From CAZYSK01 sp964649415 (GTDB taxonomy: Bacteria > Chloroflexota > Anaerolineae > B4-G1): a stretch of 64,000 nt of DNA. A program made the translations under genes and the position numbers. The stretch covers positions 55,153 through 119,152 of the forward strand of contig CAZYSK010000011.1 of the NCBI GenBank assembly GCA_964649415.1, read 5' to 3'. Below are positions 49,932 through 57,516 of this stretch, piece after piece (the first letter of the stretch is position 1; each line of letters opens with the position of its first letter). Below the pieces are notes generated by a model. That model was given only the letters and a program-made list of their open reading frames with translations. It was not told where the DNA came from and ran no database searches.

Positions 49932-50270
49932 GTGCCCCGTCCTCGCAAGCGGCGCGTCCTGACCCGAACGCCCCGACCGGCCATCTACAAGCCAGCGGGC
50001 GTGCCGCTGGACAAATGCGCCCGCGTCACGCTGCTCCACGAGGAGATGGAGGCCCTGCGCCTGGCCGACGTCGAGAACCTGACCCAGGCCGACGCCGCCC
50101 AGCGCATGGGCGTCTCCCGCTCGACGTTCCAGCGCATCGTCGCGCAGGCCCGTCGCCAGGTCGCGCTGGCGCTGATCGAGGGGCACGCGCTGCAGATCGA
50201 GGGCGGCACCTACGAGGTGTCGCCCCCGCGCCCGCGCGGCCCGCGCAGGTCGCACCCGGAAGACCTTTAG
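49932..50270 (+). CDS. DUF134 helix-turn-helix protein
   Basis: 112-aa DNA-binding protein of the DUF134 family: MPRPRKRR at the start, VTLLHEEMEALRLADVENL and a sigma-like helix-turn-helix (TQADAAQRMGVSRSTFQRIV). It begins at a GTG ten bases after GAGGAG. It likely binds the palindrome at 49562-49585 and controls its own operon. Its stop codon (TAG) lies in the first hairpin of the pair at 50261-50352. The nearby molybdenum-storage-like gene suggests a metal-related signal, by analogy to DUF134 genes beside Fe-Mo cofactor proteins. Confidence 0.85.
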   Translation: MPRPRKRRVLTRTPRPAIYKPAGVPLDKCARVTLLHEEMEALRLADVENLTQADAAQRMGVSRSTFQRIVAQARRQVALALIEGHALQIEGGTYEVSPPRPRGPRRSHPEDL

Positions 50271-50293
50271 GGTTTGAGAAACCCTAAAGGTCT
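50261..50293. terminator. Palindromic hairpin 1 between convergent genes
   Basis: AGACCTTTAGGGTTT and its complement (50279-50293) form a perfect 15-base stem with a GAG loop. The TAG stop of DUF134 is inside the left arm. Confidence 0.7.
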
Positions 50294-50319
50294 CTAGCGC
50301 GTGCCAGGTCTCGCCCAGA

Positions 50320-50352
50320 AGACCTTTAGGGTCTGCGAGACCCTAAAGGTCT
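50320..50352. terminator. Palindromic hairpin 2 between convergent genes
   Basis: AGACCTTTAGGGTCT and its complement (50338-50352) form a perfect 15-base stem with a GCG loop. The TAG stop of the convergent kinase-fold gene is inside the right arm. It closely resembles hairpin 1 and, more distantly, the one at 22964. Confidence 0.7.
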
Positions 50353-51185
50353 GGCCGTGCGTCTCGATAGATACGCGTGCCCGGGTTCTCCCCGGCCAAC
50401 GCGCGCGCCAGGTTGCCTGGCTCCCGTCCGTTGATAATGAACACCTCGCGCACGCTGCGGGCGCGGGCCAGCGCGAACAGCATCGCCCGCTCCACCGCCA
50501 GGTCGGCCAGGTCCAGCGCCAGCAGCTCTTGGACCTCAATCTCAGGGATGAACTCGGCCTTGGGATCCTTCTTGGGATCGGCGGTGAAGAGCCCACGCTC
50601 GTCCTTGACCAGGATGCAGCGCTTGGCCCCCACCACCTCGGCGGTGAGAAAGACGCCGCTGTCGGTGCGATGGGGCGGGATGCGCCCCCGCAGCGCTGGC
50701 TCCTCCCACAGGCCGTACGGCGGCATGGCGTGCATCACCGGGATCGAGCCCAGGTCCAGGTAGGCGGGCAACTTCACCAGGTCGTCGTGGCCGATCTTGA
50801 TGCCGCCGTGCGGCGCGAGCAGGATCGAGAGCATGAGCGCGTTCTGCTCGCTGATGCTGGCGCCCAGCTTGGCCAACACGCCCGTGGGCATCCCCAGGTC
50901 CAACGCGATGGCGTAGACGTGGCGGCTGCGCGTACCGCCGCCGGTCATCACCAGCAGCTCGTGCGCACCCCGGGCAGCGACGATCTCGTCCAGCAGGGGC
51001 AGCACCACCGCGGCCCCCCGGTCTATGATGCTCTGCCCGCCCAGCTTGATAACGTTCAAGTTGGGCAGCGCGCGAAAGACAGTCTCCGCGTCGGTGCTAT
51101 CCAGGAGTGCTTTGTCCATCAACGATTCGGCCATGAGCTTGGTTTGAATGTGCAGCCGGCCGGTTTCGTCGCGTATCAGGCCCAT
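50343..51185 (-). CDS. Molybdenum storage protein-like (amino-acid-kinase fold)
   Basis: 280-aa protein of the amino-acid kinase superfamily. VIKLGGQSIIDRGAAVVLPL, VMTGGGTRSRHVYAIALDLG, LAKLGASISEQNALMLSILL and KDERGLFTADPKKDPKAEFI match the molybdenum storage protein (MosA/MosB), an ATP-dependent molybdate/tungstate-storing relative of uridylate kinase. Only one subunit is present here, while the Azotobacter protein has two. It may store metal for Mo enzymes such as the Moco lipoprotein encoded at 43820. The ATG follows AAGGAG and a strong promoter lies 36 bases upstream. Confidence 0.82.
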   Translation of the reverse strand: MGLIRDETGRLHIQTKLMAESLMDKALLDSTDAETVFRALPNLNVIKLGGQSIIDRGAAVVLPLLDEIVAARGAHELLVMTGGGTRSRHVYAIALDLGMPTGVLAKLGASISEQNALMLSILLAPHGGIKIGHDDLVKLPAYLDLGSIPVMHAMPPYGLWEEPALRGRIPPHRTDSGVFLTAEVVGAKRCILVKDERGLFTADPKKDPKAEFIPEIEVQELLALDLADLAVERAMLFALARARSVREVFIINGREPGNLARALAGENPGTRIYRDARPDL

Positions 51186-51220
51186 GTGCGGCTCCTTGTT
51201 GCATCACTTGAAGCGATACA

Positions 51221-51248
51221 ATTATACTATGTGATTGGGCTTTGTCAA
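51221..51248 (-). promoter_or_regulatory. Promoter of the molybdenum-storage-like gene
   Basis: Minus-strand TTGACA (51243-51248), 16-base spacer and consensus TATAAT (51221-51226). Confidence 0.75.
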
Positions 51249-51262
51249 CAAAGCGGCGGCGT

Positions 51263-51721
51263 CTACAACTTGATCAGCTTGACCGCCAGGTCGGCCGTGG
51301 TCTCCGGCTTGACCTTGAGCTTGTACTCCATCACCCGCCCCTCCTCGTCGACGCCGAAGTGGCTGCGGAGGATGCCAAAGGAGGTCTTGCCGAACATCTT
51401 CTTCTCGCCCCAGGCACCGTAGGCCTCGGCCACCTGGTGGTCGGGGTCCGAGAGCAGCGTGAAGGGCAGGTTGTGCTTCTCGCGGAACTTGACCAGCGCC
51501 TCGGGCGAGTCGGGACTGATGCCGATGACGGCGATGTCCTCCCCCTCGAAGTCGGGGTAGACGTCGCGGATGGCGCACGCCTGGCGGGTGCAGCCGGGCG
51601 TGTCGGCCTTGGGGTAAAAGTAGATCACGACTCGCTTGCCGCGAAAATCGGACAGGCTCACCTGGCTGCCGTCGTCGGCGGTGAGCGTGAACTCCGGAGC
51701 AACTGCACCTGTTTCCAACAT
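51263..51721 (-). CDS. bcp: Thioredoxin-dependent peroxiredoxin, Bcp family
   Basis: 152-aa atypical two-Cys peroxiredoxin of the Bcp/PrxQ type: peroxidatic Cys44 and resolving Cys49 (ADTPGCTRQACAIRD), VVIYFYPK before and GISPDSPEALVKFREKHNLP after. It reduces hydroperoxides with thioredoxin. The ATG at 51721 follows AAGGAGG and gives the normal N-terminus (METGxxAPEF-type). It is followed on the same strand by nothing within 77 bases but the promoter of the next gene. Confidence 0.93.
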   Translation of the reverse strand: MLETGAVAPEFTLTADDGSQVSLSDFRGKRVVIYFYPKADTPGCTRQACAIRDVYPDFEGEDIAVIGISPDSPEALVKFREKHNLPFTLLSDPDHQVAEAYGAWGEKKMFGKTSFGILRSHFGVDEEGRVMEYKLKVKPETTADLAVKLIKL

Positions 51722-51754
51722 GTCTCCCTCCTTGGATTGATAGGTGTAGGACAC

Positions 51755-51888
51755 AGATCAAGACAGATCAAGATAGATCAAGACGGCTCAACGCGGATCA
51801 ACAAGATCGGCAAGGATCAGAACCGCCGAACGCGATGTCCGAATGTCCTGCGGGCGGGCTGGCAGCCCGCCCGCGTCACAGCGTCACG
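51755..51888. other. Gap with a short ACAGATCAAG repeat
   Basis: Three successive 10-base units (ACAGATCAAG, ACAGATCAAG, ATAGATCAAG) occur at about 51762-51791. No gene or terminator was recognised. Confidence 0.6.
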
Positions 51889-52242
51889 CTAGAGCATCAC
51901 GACCCGATATCCGGCCTCGACGTAAGGCACCAGGCTGACGTGGCCCGAGGCGTCGTTCACCAGCCGCAGGCCCTCCTCGGCCGCCGCCTCGAGCGCCCGC
52001 GCCTGGACGGCGCAGGCCTTGCACACCGCGTCGATCAGGCCCCCGTCCCTCACCTTGCGATACAGGCCGTGGCGGCCGTGCTCCGGGTCGGGGAGCTCCA
52101 GCAGCCAGCGGGGGGCCTCCCCCTCCAGCACGATCTTGGCCTCCCCACCCCGCCCGACGATGTCCAGCGCCCAGATGAAGGTGTGGATCATGCGGCAGGG
52201 CATATCGGGCCCGGCCAACAGAAAGATGGCGATTTTCTCCAT
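51889..52242 (-). CDS. DsrE-family sulfur-relay-like protein
   Basis: 117-aa protein with a DsrE/DsrF-like Rossmann-type fold (KIAIFLLAGPDMPCRMIHTF at the start, GLRLVNDASGHVSLVPYVEA at the end). Cys residues in DMPCR and CKACAVQ could carry persulfide, but the usual DsrE active Cys position is not certain. The ATG at 52242 lies behind AGAGGA. It is preceded by a repeat block, so it is probably transcribed alone or with the nitroreductase gene. Confidence 0.75.
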   Translation of the reverse strand: MEKIAIFLLAGPDMPCRMIHTFIWALDIVGRGGEAKIVLEGEAPRWLLELPDPEHGRHGLYRKVRDGGLIDAVCKACAVQARALEAAAEEGLRLVNDASGHVSLVPYVEAGYRVVML

Positions 52243-52787
52243 GGGAAGTCCTCTCGGCAAGTCGGCAAATCGGCAAGTCAGCATTCTATTTCTTGTCAGA
52301 AGATCCTATCCGCGCACATCCTTCGGACCGCGAGCATCCCTGCTCGCTCCCCGCGCGCCTACGGCGCTCCGGCGGACCTGCGGACGGATGTCTGCATCCG
52401 CCCTTACTACGAGCTTGCCTTCCGCTCATCCATCGGACCGCGAGCATCCCTGCTCGCTCCTCCCGCACCCGCGACGCTCCGGCGAACCTGGCGGATGCAG
52501 GCATCCGGGCCTGAGTCCGAAGCCGTCAGTCATCGGGCGTTGGTAGCCAATGGCGAGGGCTGCACGGTCCGCAGGCCGCACGGGCGTTGGTAGCCAATGG
52601 CGAAGGCTGCACGGGCCGCAGGCCGCACGGGCGTCGGTAGCCGATGGCGGGAGCTGCACGGTCGGCAGGCCGCACGGGCGTTGGTAGCCAATGGCGAGGG
52701 CTGCACGGGCCGCAGGCCGCACGGGCATAAACTGCCCGTGCTATGCAGCAGCGCCCGATGAATCGGGCTTCCGGATCGGATGTTCCG
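52243..52787. repeat. Repeat-only region with a 47-base array
   Basis: No gene was recognised. It begins with GGCAAGTCGGCAAATCGGCA-type 9-base repeats (about 52256-52280). Two copies of the CGGACCGCGAGCATCCCTGC palindrome (about 52323 and 52433) belong to the family of the array at 53381. Then a 47-base unit (GGGCGTTGGTAGCCAATGGC onward) is repeated four times from 52535, 52582, 52629 and 52676, ending in a GCACGGGCA/TGCCCGTGC hairpin. Confidence 0.85.
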
Positions 52788-53297
52788 TCACCAGCGCTCG
52801 TAGCGCACCAGGTCGTCCAGCGGCCGGCGCTTCTTCTTGCCGGGCTCCCCGGCCGGATAGCCCAGCGGGGTGAAGGCAATGGGCTCCACGTCGTCGGGCA
52901 GGCCCAAGACCTCGCGCGCCGCGGCGGGATCGAACGCGCCGATCCAGCACGTGCCCAGCCCCAGGTCTGCGGCGGCCAGGATCAGGTGATCCATGACGAT
53001 GGCCACGTCGACGTCGGTGAAGTTCTTGCCGTCGCCCCGGGTCCACGCCTGGGACGGCAGGCCGCAGGCGCAGATGACGAGCGGCGCGCTCGCGAACCAA
53101 TCCCGGCCATAGATGCGCCGCAGTTCGTCCTCCCGCCCGGCCGTGTGGATCACGATGAGCTGGAAGGGCTGGCGGTTGGCCGCGGTCGGCGCCAGCCGCG
53201 CCGCCTCCAGCACCTGCGCCAGCTTGTCGTCCTCGACCGCGTCAGGCTTGTACGCCCGCACGCTATACCGCGCACGAATCAACTCCGAGAATTCCAC
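52788..53297 (-). CDS. Nitroreductase-family FMN oxidoreductase
   Basis: 169-aa protein of the nitroreductase family, at the short end. It has the N-terminal FMN-phosphate motif (IRARYSVRAYKPD), EAARLAPTAANRQPFQLIVI, VAIVMDHLILAAADLGLGTC and TPLGYPAGEPGKKKRRP. These enzymes use NAD(P)H to reduce nitro- or quinone-type compounds. It begins at a GTG at 53297 behind AAGGAGG; the upstream in-frame ATG lies in a repeat. It is flanked by repeat arrays on both sides. Confidence 0.88.
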   Translation of the reverse strand: MEFSELIRARYSVRAYKPDAVEDDKLAQVLEAARLAPTAANRQPFQLIVIHTAGREDELRRIYGRDWFASAPLVICACGLPSQAWTRGDGKNFTDVDVAIVMDHLILAAADLGLGTCWIGAFDPAAAREVLGLPDDVEPIAFTPLGYPAGEPGKKKRRPLDDLVRYERW

Positions 53298-53380
53298 CTC
53301 TGGCCTCCTTTCGGCAAATCGGCAAGTCAGCAAGTCAGCAAATCAGCAGACGAGTGCTGCACCCTGCCCTATGCCTCCCG
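53298..53380. repeat. CGGCAAATCGGCAAGTCAGC-type short direct repeat
   Basis: Five or six 9-base units (GGCAAATC, GGCAAGTCA, GCAAGTCA, GCAAATCA) lie immediately upstream of the nitroreductase gene, the same word as at 52256-52280, ahead of the DsrE gene. Confidence 0.75.
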
Positions 53381-53977
53381 CTCATCCCTCGGACCGCGAG
53401 CATCCCTGCTCGCTCCTCCTGTGCCCACGGCACTCCGGCGGACCTCCGTGCCTAACTACGAACTTGCCTCTGTCTGCATCCGCCCTTACTACGAACGTGC
53501 CTCCCGCTCATCCATCGGACCGCGAGCATCCCTGCTCGCTCCTCCTGTGTCCACGGCACTCCGGCGGACCTCCGTGCCTAACTACGAACTTGCCTCTGTC
53601 TGCATCCGCCCTTACTACGAACGTGCCTCCTGCTCATCCCTCGGACCGCGAGCATCCCTGCTCGCTCCTCCTGTGCCCACGGCACTCCGGCGGACCTCCG
53701 TGCCTAACTACGAACTTGCCTCTGTCTGCATCCGCCCTTACTACGAACGTGCCTCCTGCTCATCCCTCGGACCGCGAGCATCCCTGCTCGCTCCTCCTGT
53801 GCCCACGGCACTCCGGCGGACCTCCGTGCCTAACTACGAACTTGCCTCTGTCTGCATCCGCCCTTACTACGAACGTGCCTCCCGCTCATCCATCGGACCG
53901 CGAGCATCCCTGCTCGCTCCTCCTGTACCCACGGCACTCCGGCGGACCTGCGTGCCTCACTACGAACGTGCCTCTTG
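53381..53977. repeat. 126-base tandem repeat, four full copies and a partial fifth
   Basis: Units begin at 53381, 53507, 53633, 53759 and 53885 and are nearly identical. Each contains CGGACCGCGAGCATCCCTGC followed by TCGCTCC (arms CGAGCA and TGCTCG form a hairpin), then CACGGCACTCCGGCGGACCT and a CTAACTACGAACTTGCCTCT segment. The unit length is a multiple of three, so long open frames result, but no codon pattern or start supports a protein. Confidence 0.95.
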
Positions 53978-54095
53978 CCTCCTGCCCCTTGTCTCCGTGT
54001 CCCCTTGTCTCCTTGTCCCCGTGTCCCCCTCTCCCATCGTGTATTTCTCCCATCCGTGGTAGTCCTGTCCCCGTGTCCCCTTGTCTCCTCCCCCC
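53978..54095. repeat. TGTCCCC/TTGTCTCC short repeats
   Basis: About 110 bases made of GTGTCCCCTTGTCTCC-like units, interrupted by ATCGTGTATTTCTCCCATCC near 54037. The same word (with TTATCC) occurs in each long repeat at 56968-57470. No gene was recognised. Confidence 0.75.
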
Positions 54096-55331
54096 CTACC
54101 GCCACAGCACCCCGCAGATGGTGACCAGCGACGTGCCGTTGCCGTCGGCGGGGCAGCGCTCGTAGGCCACCCGCTCGCCCTGGACGGGGTCGAGCAGGCG
54201 CAGCGCCAGGTAGATGGGCGGCAGGCCGCACACGTTGTAGCGGTCGCCCGCCTGCTGAACCGTCTCGAAGAACCCCTGTGCGTCGCCCGCGCACACGCGC
54301 TCGATGAGTCCTTCGTCGGCGGCGCTCAAGTGGGCGCGCTCGACCAGGCCCTGCGGCGGCCCGCCGAAGGCGGGGCCGACGTGCGCCAGGTCGGCCGAGG
54401 CCACGACGAGCACCCGCCGCCCGGCCGTCTCCCGCCCGAGCACGTCCACGAAGGCAGCCATGGCCAGATCCCGTCCTGGCGGACCCGTTGGGGCTTCGCC
54501 GCGCACGAAGGGGCCGAAGGAGCCACACAGAACCGGCACCAGCTCGCACGGCTCTCCCCCGCGCACGTAGTGCAGCCACACCGCCGCCAGTTCGACCGAG
54601 TGCTCGCTGCGATGATAGAGCTCCCCGCCGAAGGCCGCCTCCTCCCCCAGCGCCCCGGCCAGCGCGTCCACGACCCCGCGCGCGGTCGGCAGCACGCCGA
54701 AGGGCGTGCGGTAGTGCTGGCGCGTCAGCGTCAGGCCGCCTTCGCCGCCGAAGTGGTCCGTGCCCAGCACGACCACCAGGTCGGCCGCCCGGACCGCCTC
54801 GGCCGCGCGCTGCCATACACGGCCGTAGACCGGCCCTCCGCGCGGATAGTCGATGTGCGGGCTGACCAGGCCACGCGCGCCGTCGGGCGCGGGCGGCACG
54901 TCGCCGGCCGCCTCGACGTAGCCGGACAGGGCGCGCCGCAGCTCGTCCGCGTCATCGGGGTACGACTGCCCGGCCAGGAGGGACGGGCGGAAGGGCGCGC
55001 GGCGGTAATCTTCCAGCGCCTGCTCCCGCGCCTGGGCGAAGCGCTCGTTATCCAGCAGGAAGGCCTCGTCGAGCGCGGCCAGGAAGTTCTCCAGCTCGCG
55101 CGCGCCCACGCGCAGGCCGAAGCGCACGCCCAGCGACGCGCGCAGCGCCGCCGTGTCCCGCGTCCCGTCGCACAGAGCCAACACGGGCGCTAACTGCCGG
55201 GGGATGGTGACGACCCGTTCGCTCAGTTGGAGCGGGTCGCGCAGCGCGAGCCACACCTGCCCGTCGTGCTGCATAGGACGCACGTCCAGCAGGCGCAGCC
55301 TGGGGAGCCGGGTGTCCGTCGAGATCGCCAT
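54096..55331 (-). CDS. amrB: AmmeMemoRadiSam system protein B (MEMO1-like)
   Basis: 411-aa protein. An N-terminal region of about 120 residues resembles a PqqD-type peptide-binding domain (LCDGTRDTAALRASLGVRFG, AFLLDNERF). The remaining 290 residues are MEMO-like: LVSPHIDYPRGGPVYGRVWQ, VVLGTDHFGGEGGLTLTRQH, YHRSEHSVELAAVWLHYVRG, VVASADLAHVGPAFGGPP. The His and Asp residues are those that bind iron in MEMO proteins. In bacteria and archaea the family usually joins a radical-SAM enzyme and an AMMECR1 protein, neither seen here. No ribosome-binding site is clear at 55331; the start is chosen by family length. Confidence 0.85.
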   Translation of the reverse strand: MAISTDTRLPRLRLLDVRPMQHDGQVWLALRDPLQLSERVVTIPRQLAPVLALCDGTRDTAALRASLGVRFGLRVGARELENFLAALDEAFLLDNERFAQAREQALEDYRRAPFRPSLLAGQSYPDDADELRRALSGYVEAAGDVPPAPDGARGLVSPHIDYPRGGPVYGRVWQRAAEAVRAADLVVVLGTDHFGGEGGLTLTRQHYRTPFGVLPTARGVVDALAGALGEEAAFGGELYHRSEHSVELAAVWLHYVRGGEPCELVPVLCGSFGPFVRGEAPTGPPGRDLAMAAFVDVLGRETAGRRVLVVASADLAHVGPAFGGPPQGLVERAHLSAADEGLIERVCAGDAQGFFETVQQAGDRYNVCGLPPIYLALRLLDPVQGERVAYERCPADGNGTSLVTICGVLWR

Positions 55332-55343
55332 GGGGGGGGTGAC

Positions 55344-55529
55344 TCAGCCGCAGGCCCGCAGCACGAGCAGGGCGACGGCGAGCAGGATGACGATGCCCGC
55401 GCAGCCCAACTTCAGCAGCGACTTGGTCAGCTTGAGCACGACGGAGAGGACGAGCCACACCACGAGCAAGGCCAGCGCCAGCCCCGCCAGCGTCATAAGC
55501 TGGTCAGCGGTCAAGCCAAGGAACTCCAT
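55344..55529 (-). CDS. Small two-helix membrane protein
   Basis: 61-aa protein that lies inside a longer frame with no sense of its own. It is supported by GGAG seven bases before the ATG, and by a clean hydrophobic pattern: helix 1 at MTLAGLALALLVVWLVLSVV, helix 2 at AGIVILLAVALLVL. I do not recognise it. It sits between the amrB and DUF362 genes on the same strand, so it may be co-transcribed with them. Confidence 0.7.
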   Translation of the reverse strand: MEFLGLTADQLMTLAGLALALLVVWLVLSVVLKLTKSLLKLGCAGIVILLAVALLVLRACG

Positions 55530-55567
55530 ACCACGTCTCCAGATCAGGTCTCGGCACGCGCATCTCC

Positions 55568-56698
55568 TCAGCCGCCCACTCCGATCAGCCGGGCGACCAG
55601 GTTGCGATGCGGCGTGATGGCCCCCTGCGGGCAGACCTCGGCACAGCAGAAGCAGCCGACGCAGCGGTCCATATCGATGCGCGGGGGCTGGCCGGGCGTG
55701 ATCGCCTCGCGCGGGCACACCTCGGCGCAGCGCCCACAGCCAACGCACGCCGAAGGCTCCAGGCGGGGCCGCAGGCGGATGGCGCGGGACACCGGCGCGG
55801 TGATCCACGCCGGGGCGCGCGTGTACCAGTGGGTATGCGGCAGCACCACCGGGCCCACGTCCAGCACCCGCCGCTCCCCCACGACCTCCACCGCGTCCAG
55901 GTCCGCGACGCCCAGCCCGCGCCCGGACGCCTGGGCCAGGTGCAGGACCTCGCCCGCCTGGAAACCCAGCGCCCGCGCCACGAGCACGTCCAGCGCCACC
56001 GGGTCGGTCGAGGCCGCCAGCAGCCCGTAGTGGCGCGGCGTGCCCCCCATCCCGGGCCCGTTCCCCTCCTGGCCCAGCACGCCGTCCATCAGCGTCAGCC
56101 CCGGCCGCACCAACTCCAGCACGTCCACCAGCACGGCGCTGAAATCCTGCACGCCGGGGGCGCGGCAGTGGAGCTCGCGCTTGCGCGTGCCGGGGACGGT
56201 GCCAAACATGTTCTTGACCGCGCCCGTGTAAAGCGTCAGCATGTGGGTCTTGAGCTTGGGCAGGTTGATCACCAGGTCGGCCTCGAGCACGGGGCGGGCG
56301 ATGAAGTAATCGCGCGCGCCACCGGAACCGTCCATGCGCTTCCACACCACGCTCTCGAAGGGGACCAGTTGCGCGCCGGTGCGCTCGGCCACGCCCGCCA
56401 GCCCGCTCTTGCGGAAGGTGCCAGACAGGCCGCCAGCCAACGCGCCGGGCGAGTCGCCGATGAGCGCGGTGCCCCCGGCCTCCTGCACCAGCTCGGCCAC
56501 GGCCTGGACGACGGCCGGATGGGTGGTGACGGCCCGCTCCAGGTCGGCGGGGACGAGCAGGTTGGGCTTGAGCAGCACCTGCATACCGGCGTGCACGAAA
56601 CGGCCGATGCTGCCCAGCGGGGCCAGCGCGGCCTGCACCGCCTGGCGGACGACGCCGGGTTCGTAGCTCTGGCAGGCGACGACGGAAACGAGAGGCAT
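55568..56698 (-). CDS. DUF362 protein with two [4Fe-4S] ferredoxin motifs
   Basis: 376-aa protein. The first 290 residues are DUF362 (VLLKPNLLVPADLERAVTTH, GGTALIGDSPGALAGG, LVINLPKLKTHMLTLYTGAV, KNMFGTVPG). The C-terminus has two cluster-binding motifs (CVGCGRCAEVCP and CVGCFCCAEVCP, about residues 320-360), like a bacterial ferredoxin. The likely role is electron transfer in an anaerobic or metal-linked pathway; the target is unknown. The ATG follows AGGAG. It leads the small membrane protein and amrB. Confidence 0.88.
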   Translation of the reverse strand: MPLVSVVACQSYEPGVVRQAVQAALAPLGSIGRFVHAGMQVLLKPNLLVPADLERAVTTHPAVVQAVAELVQEAGGTALIGDSPGALAGGLSGTFRKSGLAGVAERTGAQLVPFESVVWKRMDGSGGARDYFIARPVLEADLVINLPKLKTHMLTLYTGAVKNMFGTVPGTRKRELHCRAPGVQDFSAVLVDVLELVRPGLTLMDGVLGQEGNGPGMGGTPRHYGLLAASTDPVALDVLVARALGFQAGEVLHLAQASGRGLGVADLDAVEVVGERRVLDVGPVVLPHTHWYTRAPAWITAPVSRAIRLRPRLEPSACVGCGRCAEVCPREAITPGQPPRIDMDRCVGCFCCAEVCPQGAITPHRNLVARLIGVGG

Positions 56699-56967
56699 GT
56701 CGGGCTCCTATAGCGATGATCGTCGGTGGGCCGGGATAGCGCTCCTCCCACATCCGCTATGATCATAGCATGGGGAGGGGGAAAAGGCAACCGGGGCACG
56801 TTGGGCGTCAAACGTCAGGCGTCAAACGTCATACGTCTTGCGTCAGGGGGTAGTTTGGAGGCGAGGGCCTTCTGCGTATGGCGTAGTGGTGGGGTGATTC
56901 TCGCGCCAGGGCCGCCTGTTGCACGGCGGTGCGGTCGAGAACGCGTGCCAACATGAGTAGGGACGAT
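56699..56967. other. Intergenic region with GCGTCAAACGTC repeats
   Basis: It holds a short cluster (56814-56847) of GCGTCAAACGTCAGGCGTCA-type units related to those at 46328-46430. No gene was recognised. Confidence 0.6.
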
Positions 56968-57470
56968 TGTGGCTGCTATACCGGGCACACCGTGGCCCGG
57001 TGCGGTGTGTTATCGTGTATTTCTCTTATCCGAGGTAGTCTTGCCCTCATCCGCGCGCTCCAGACGACCACTACAGCGAATTGGGAAAGGAGCGAATCGG
57101 ACGAGATACGTGTTGCCTGATGGGGTGATTGCCTCGCGGTTCCGGGTTTGAGTGTTCCAGGTTTCAGGTCAAGTGTGGTTGCTATGCCAGGCACACCGTG
57201 GCCCGGCGCGGGGTGTTATCGTGTATTTCTCTTATCCGAGGTACTCTTCCCCTCATCCGCGACCTCCAGACGACCACTACAGCGAATTGGGAAAGGAACG
57301 AATCGGACGAGATACGTGTTGCGTGTTGCGTGATGGGGTGATTTCCTCGCGGCCCCGGGTCTGAGGGTTCCAGGTTTCAGGTCAGGTGTGGTTGCTATAC
57401 CGGCCACACCGTGGCCCGGTGCGGGGTGTTATCGTGTATTTCTCGCGTCCGAGGTAGTCTGCGGTTGGAT
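56968..57470. repeat. Long direct repeats, about 206-213 bases, two full and one partial
   Basis: Units begin at 56968, 57174 and 57387. Each contains TGTGGTTGCTATRCCGGSCA, GTTATCGTGTATTTCTC, a GAATTGGGAAAGGARCGAATC part (first two copies) and ends in GGTTCCAGGTTTCAGG. The third stops at 57470, just before the defence genes. Partial words recur at 54037 and within the DUF255 gene. No protein-coding signal was found in 56754-57516. Confidence 0.9.
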
Positions 57471-57516
57471 TTGTCATTTCATCCCCGCTGATCAGGGCGT
57501 CTATTCTGACTCACCA

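Noticed and set aside
53381..53977. CRISPR array
   Set aside because: The repeated unit is 126 bases with no unique spacers, and no cas1/cas2 genes are present.
53113..54165. A 350-codon plus-strand frame with 42-residue repeats
   Set aside because: It is produced by the 126-base tandem array and runs antisense over the nitroreductase gene; there is no ribosome-binding site or recognisable domain.
55344..56753. A 469-codon minus-strand frame covering the DUF362 gene in another frame
   Set aside because: Arg/Gly/Ala-rich shadow sequence; only its last 61 codons, with their own ribosome-binding site and two helices, are real.
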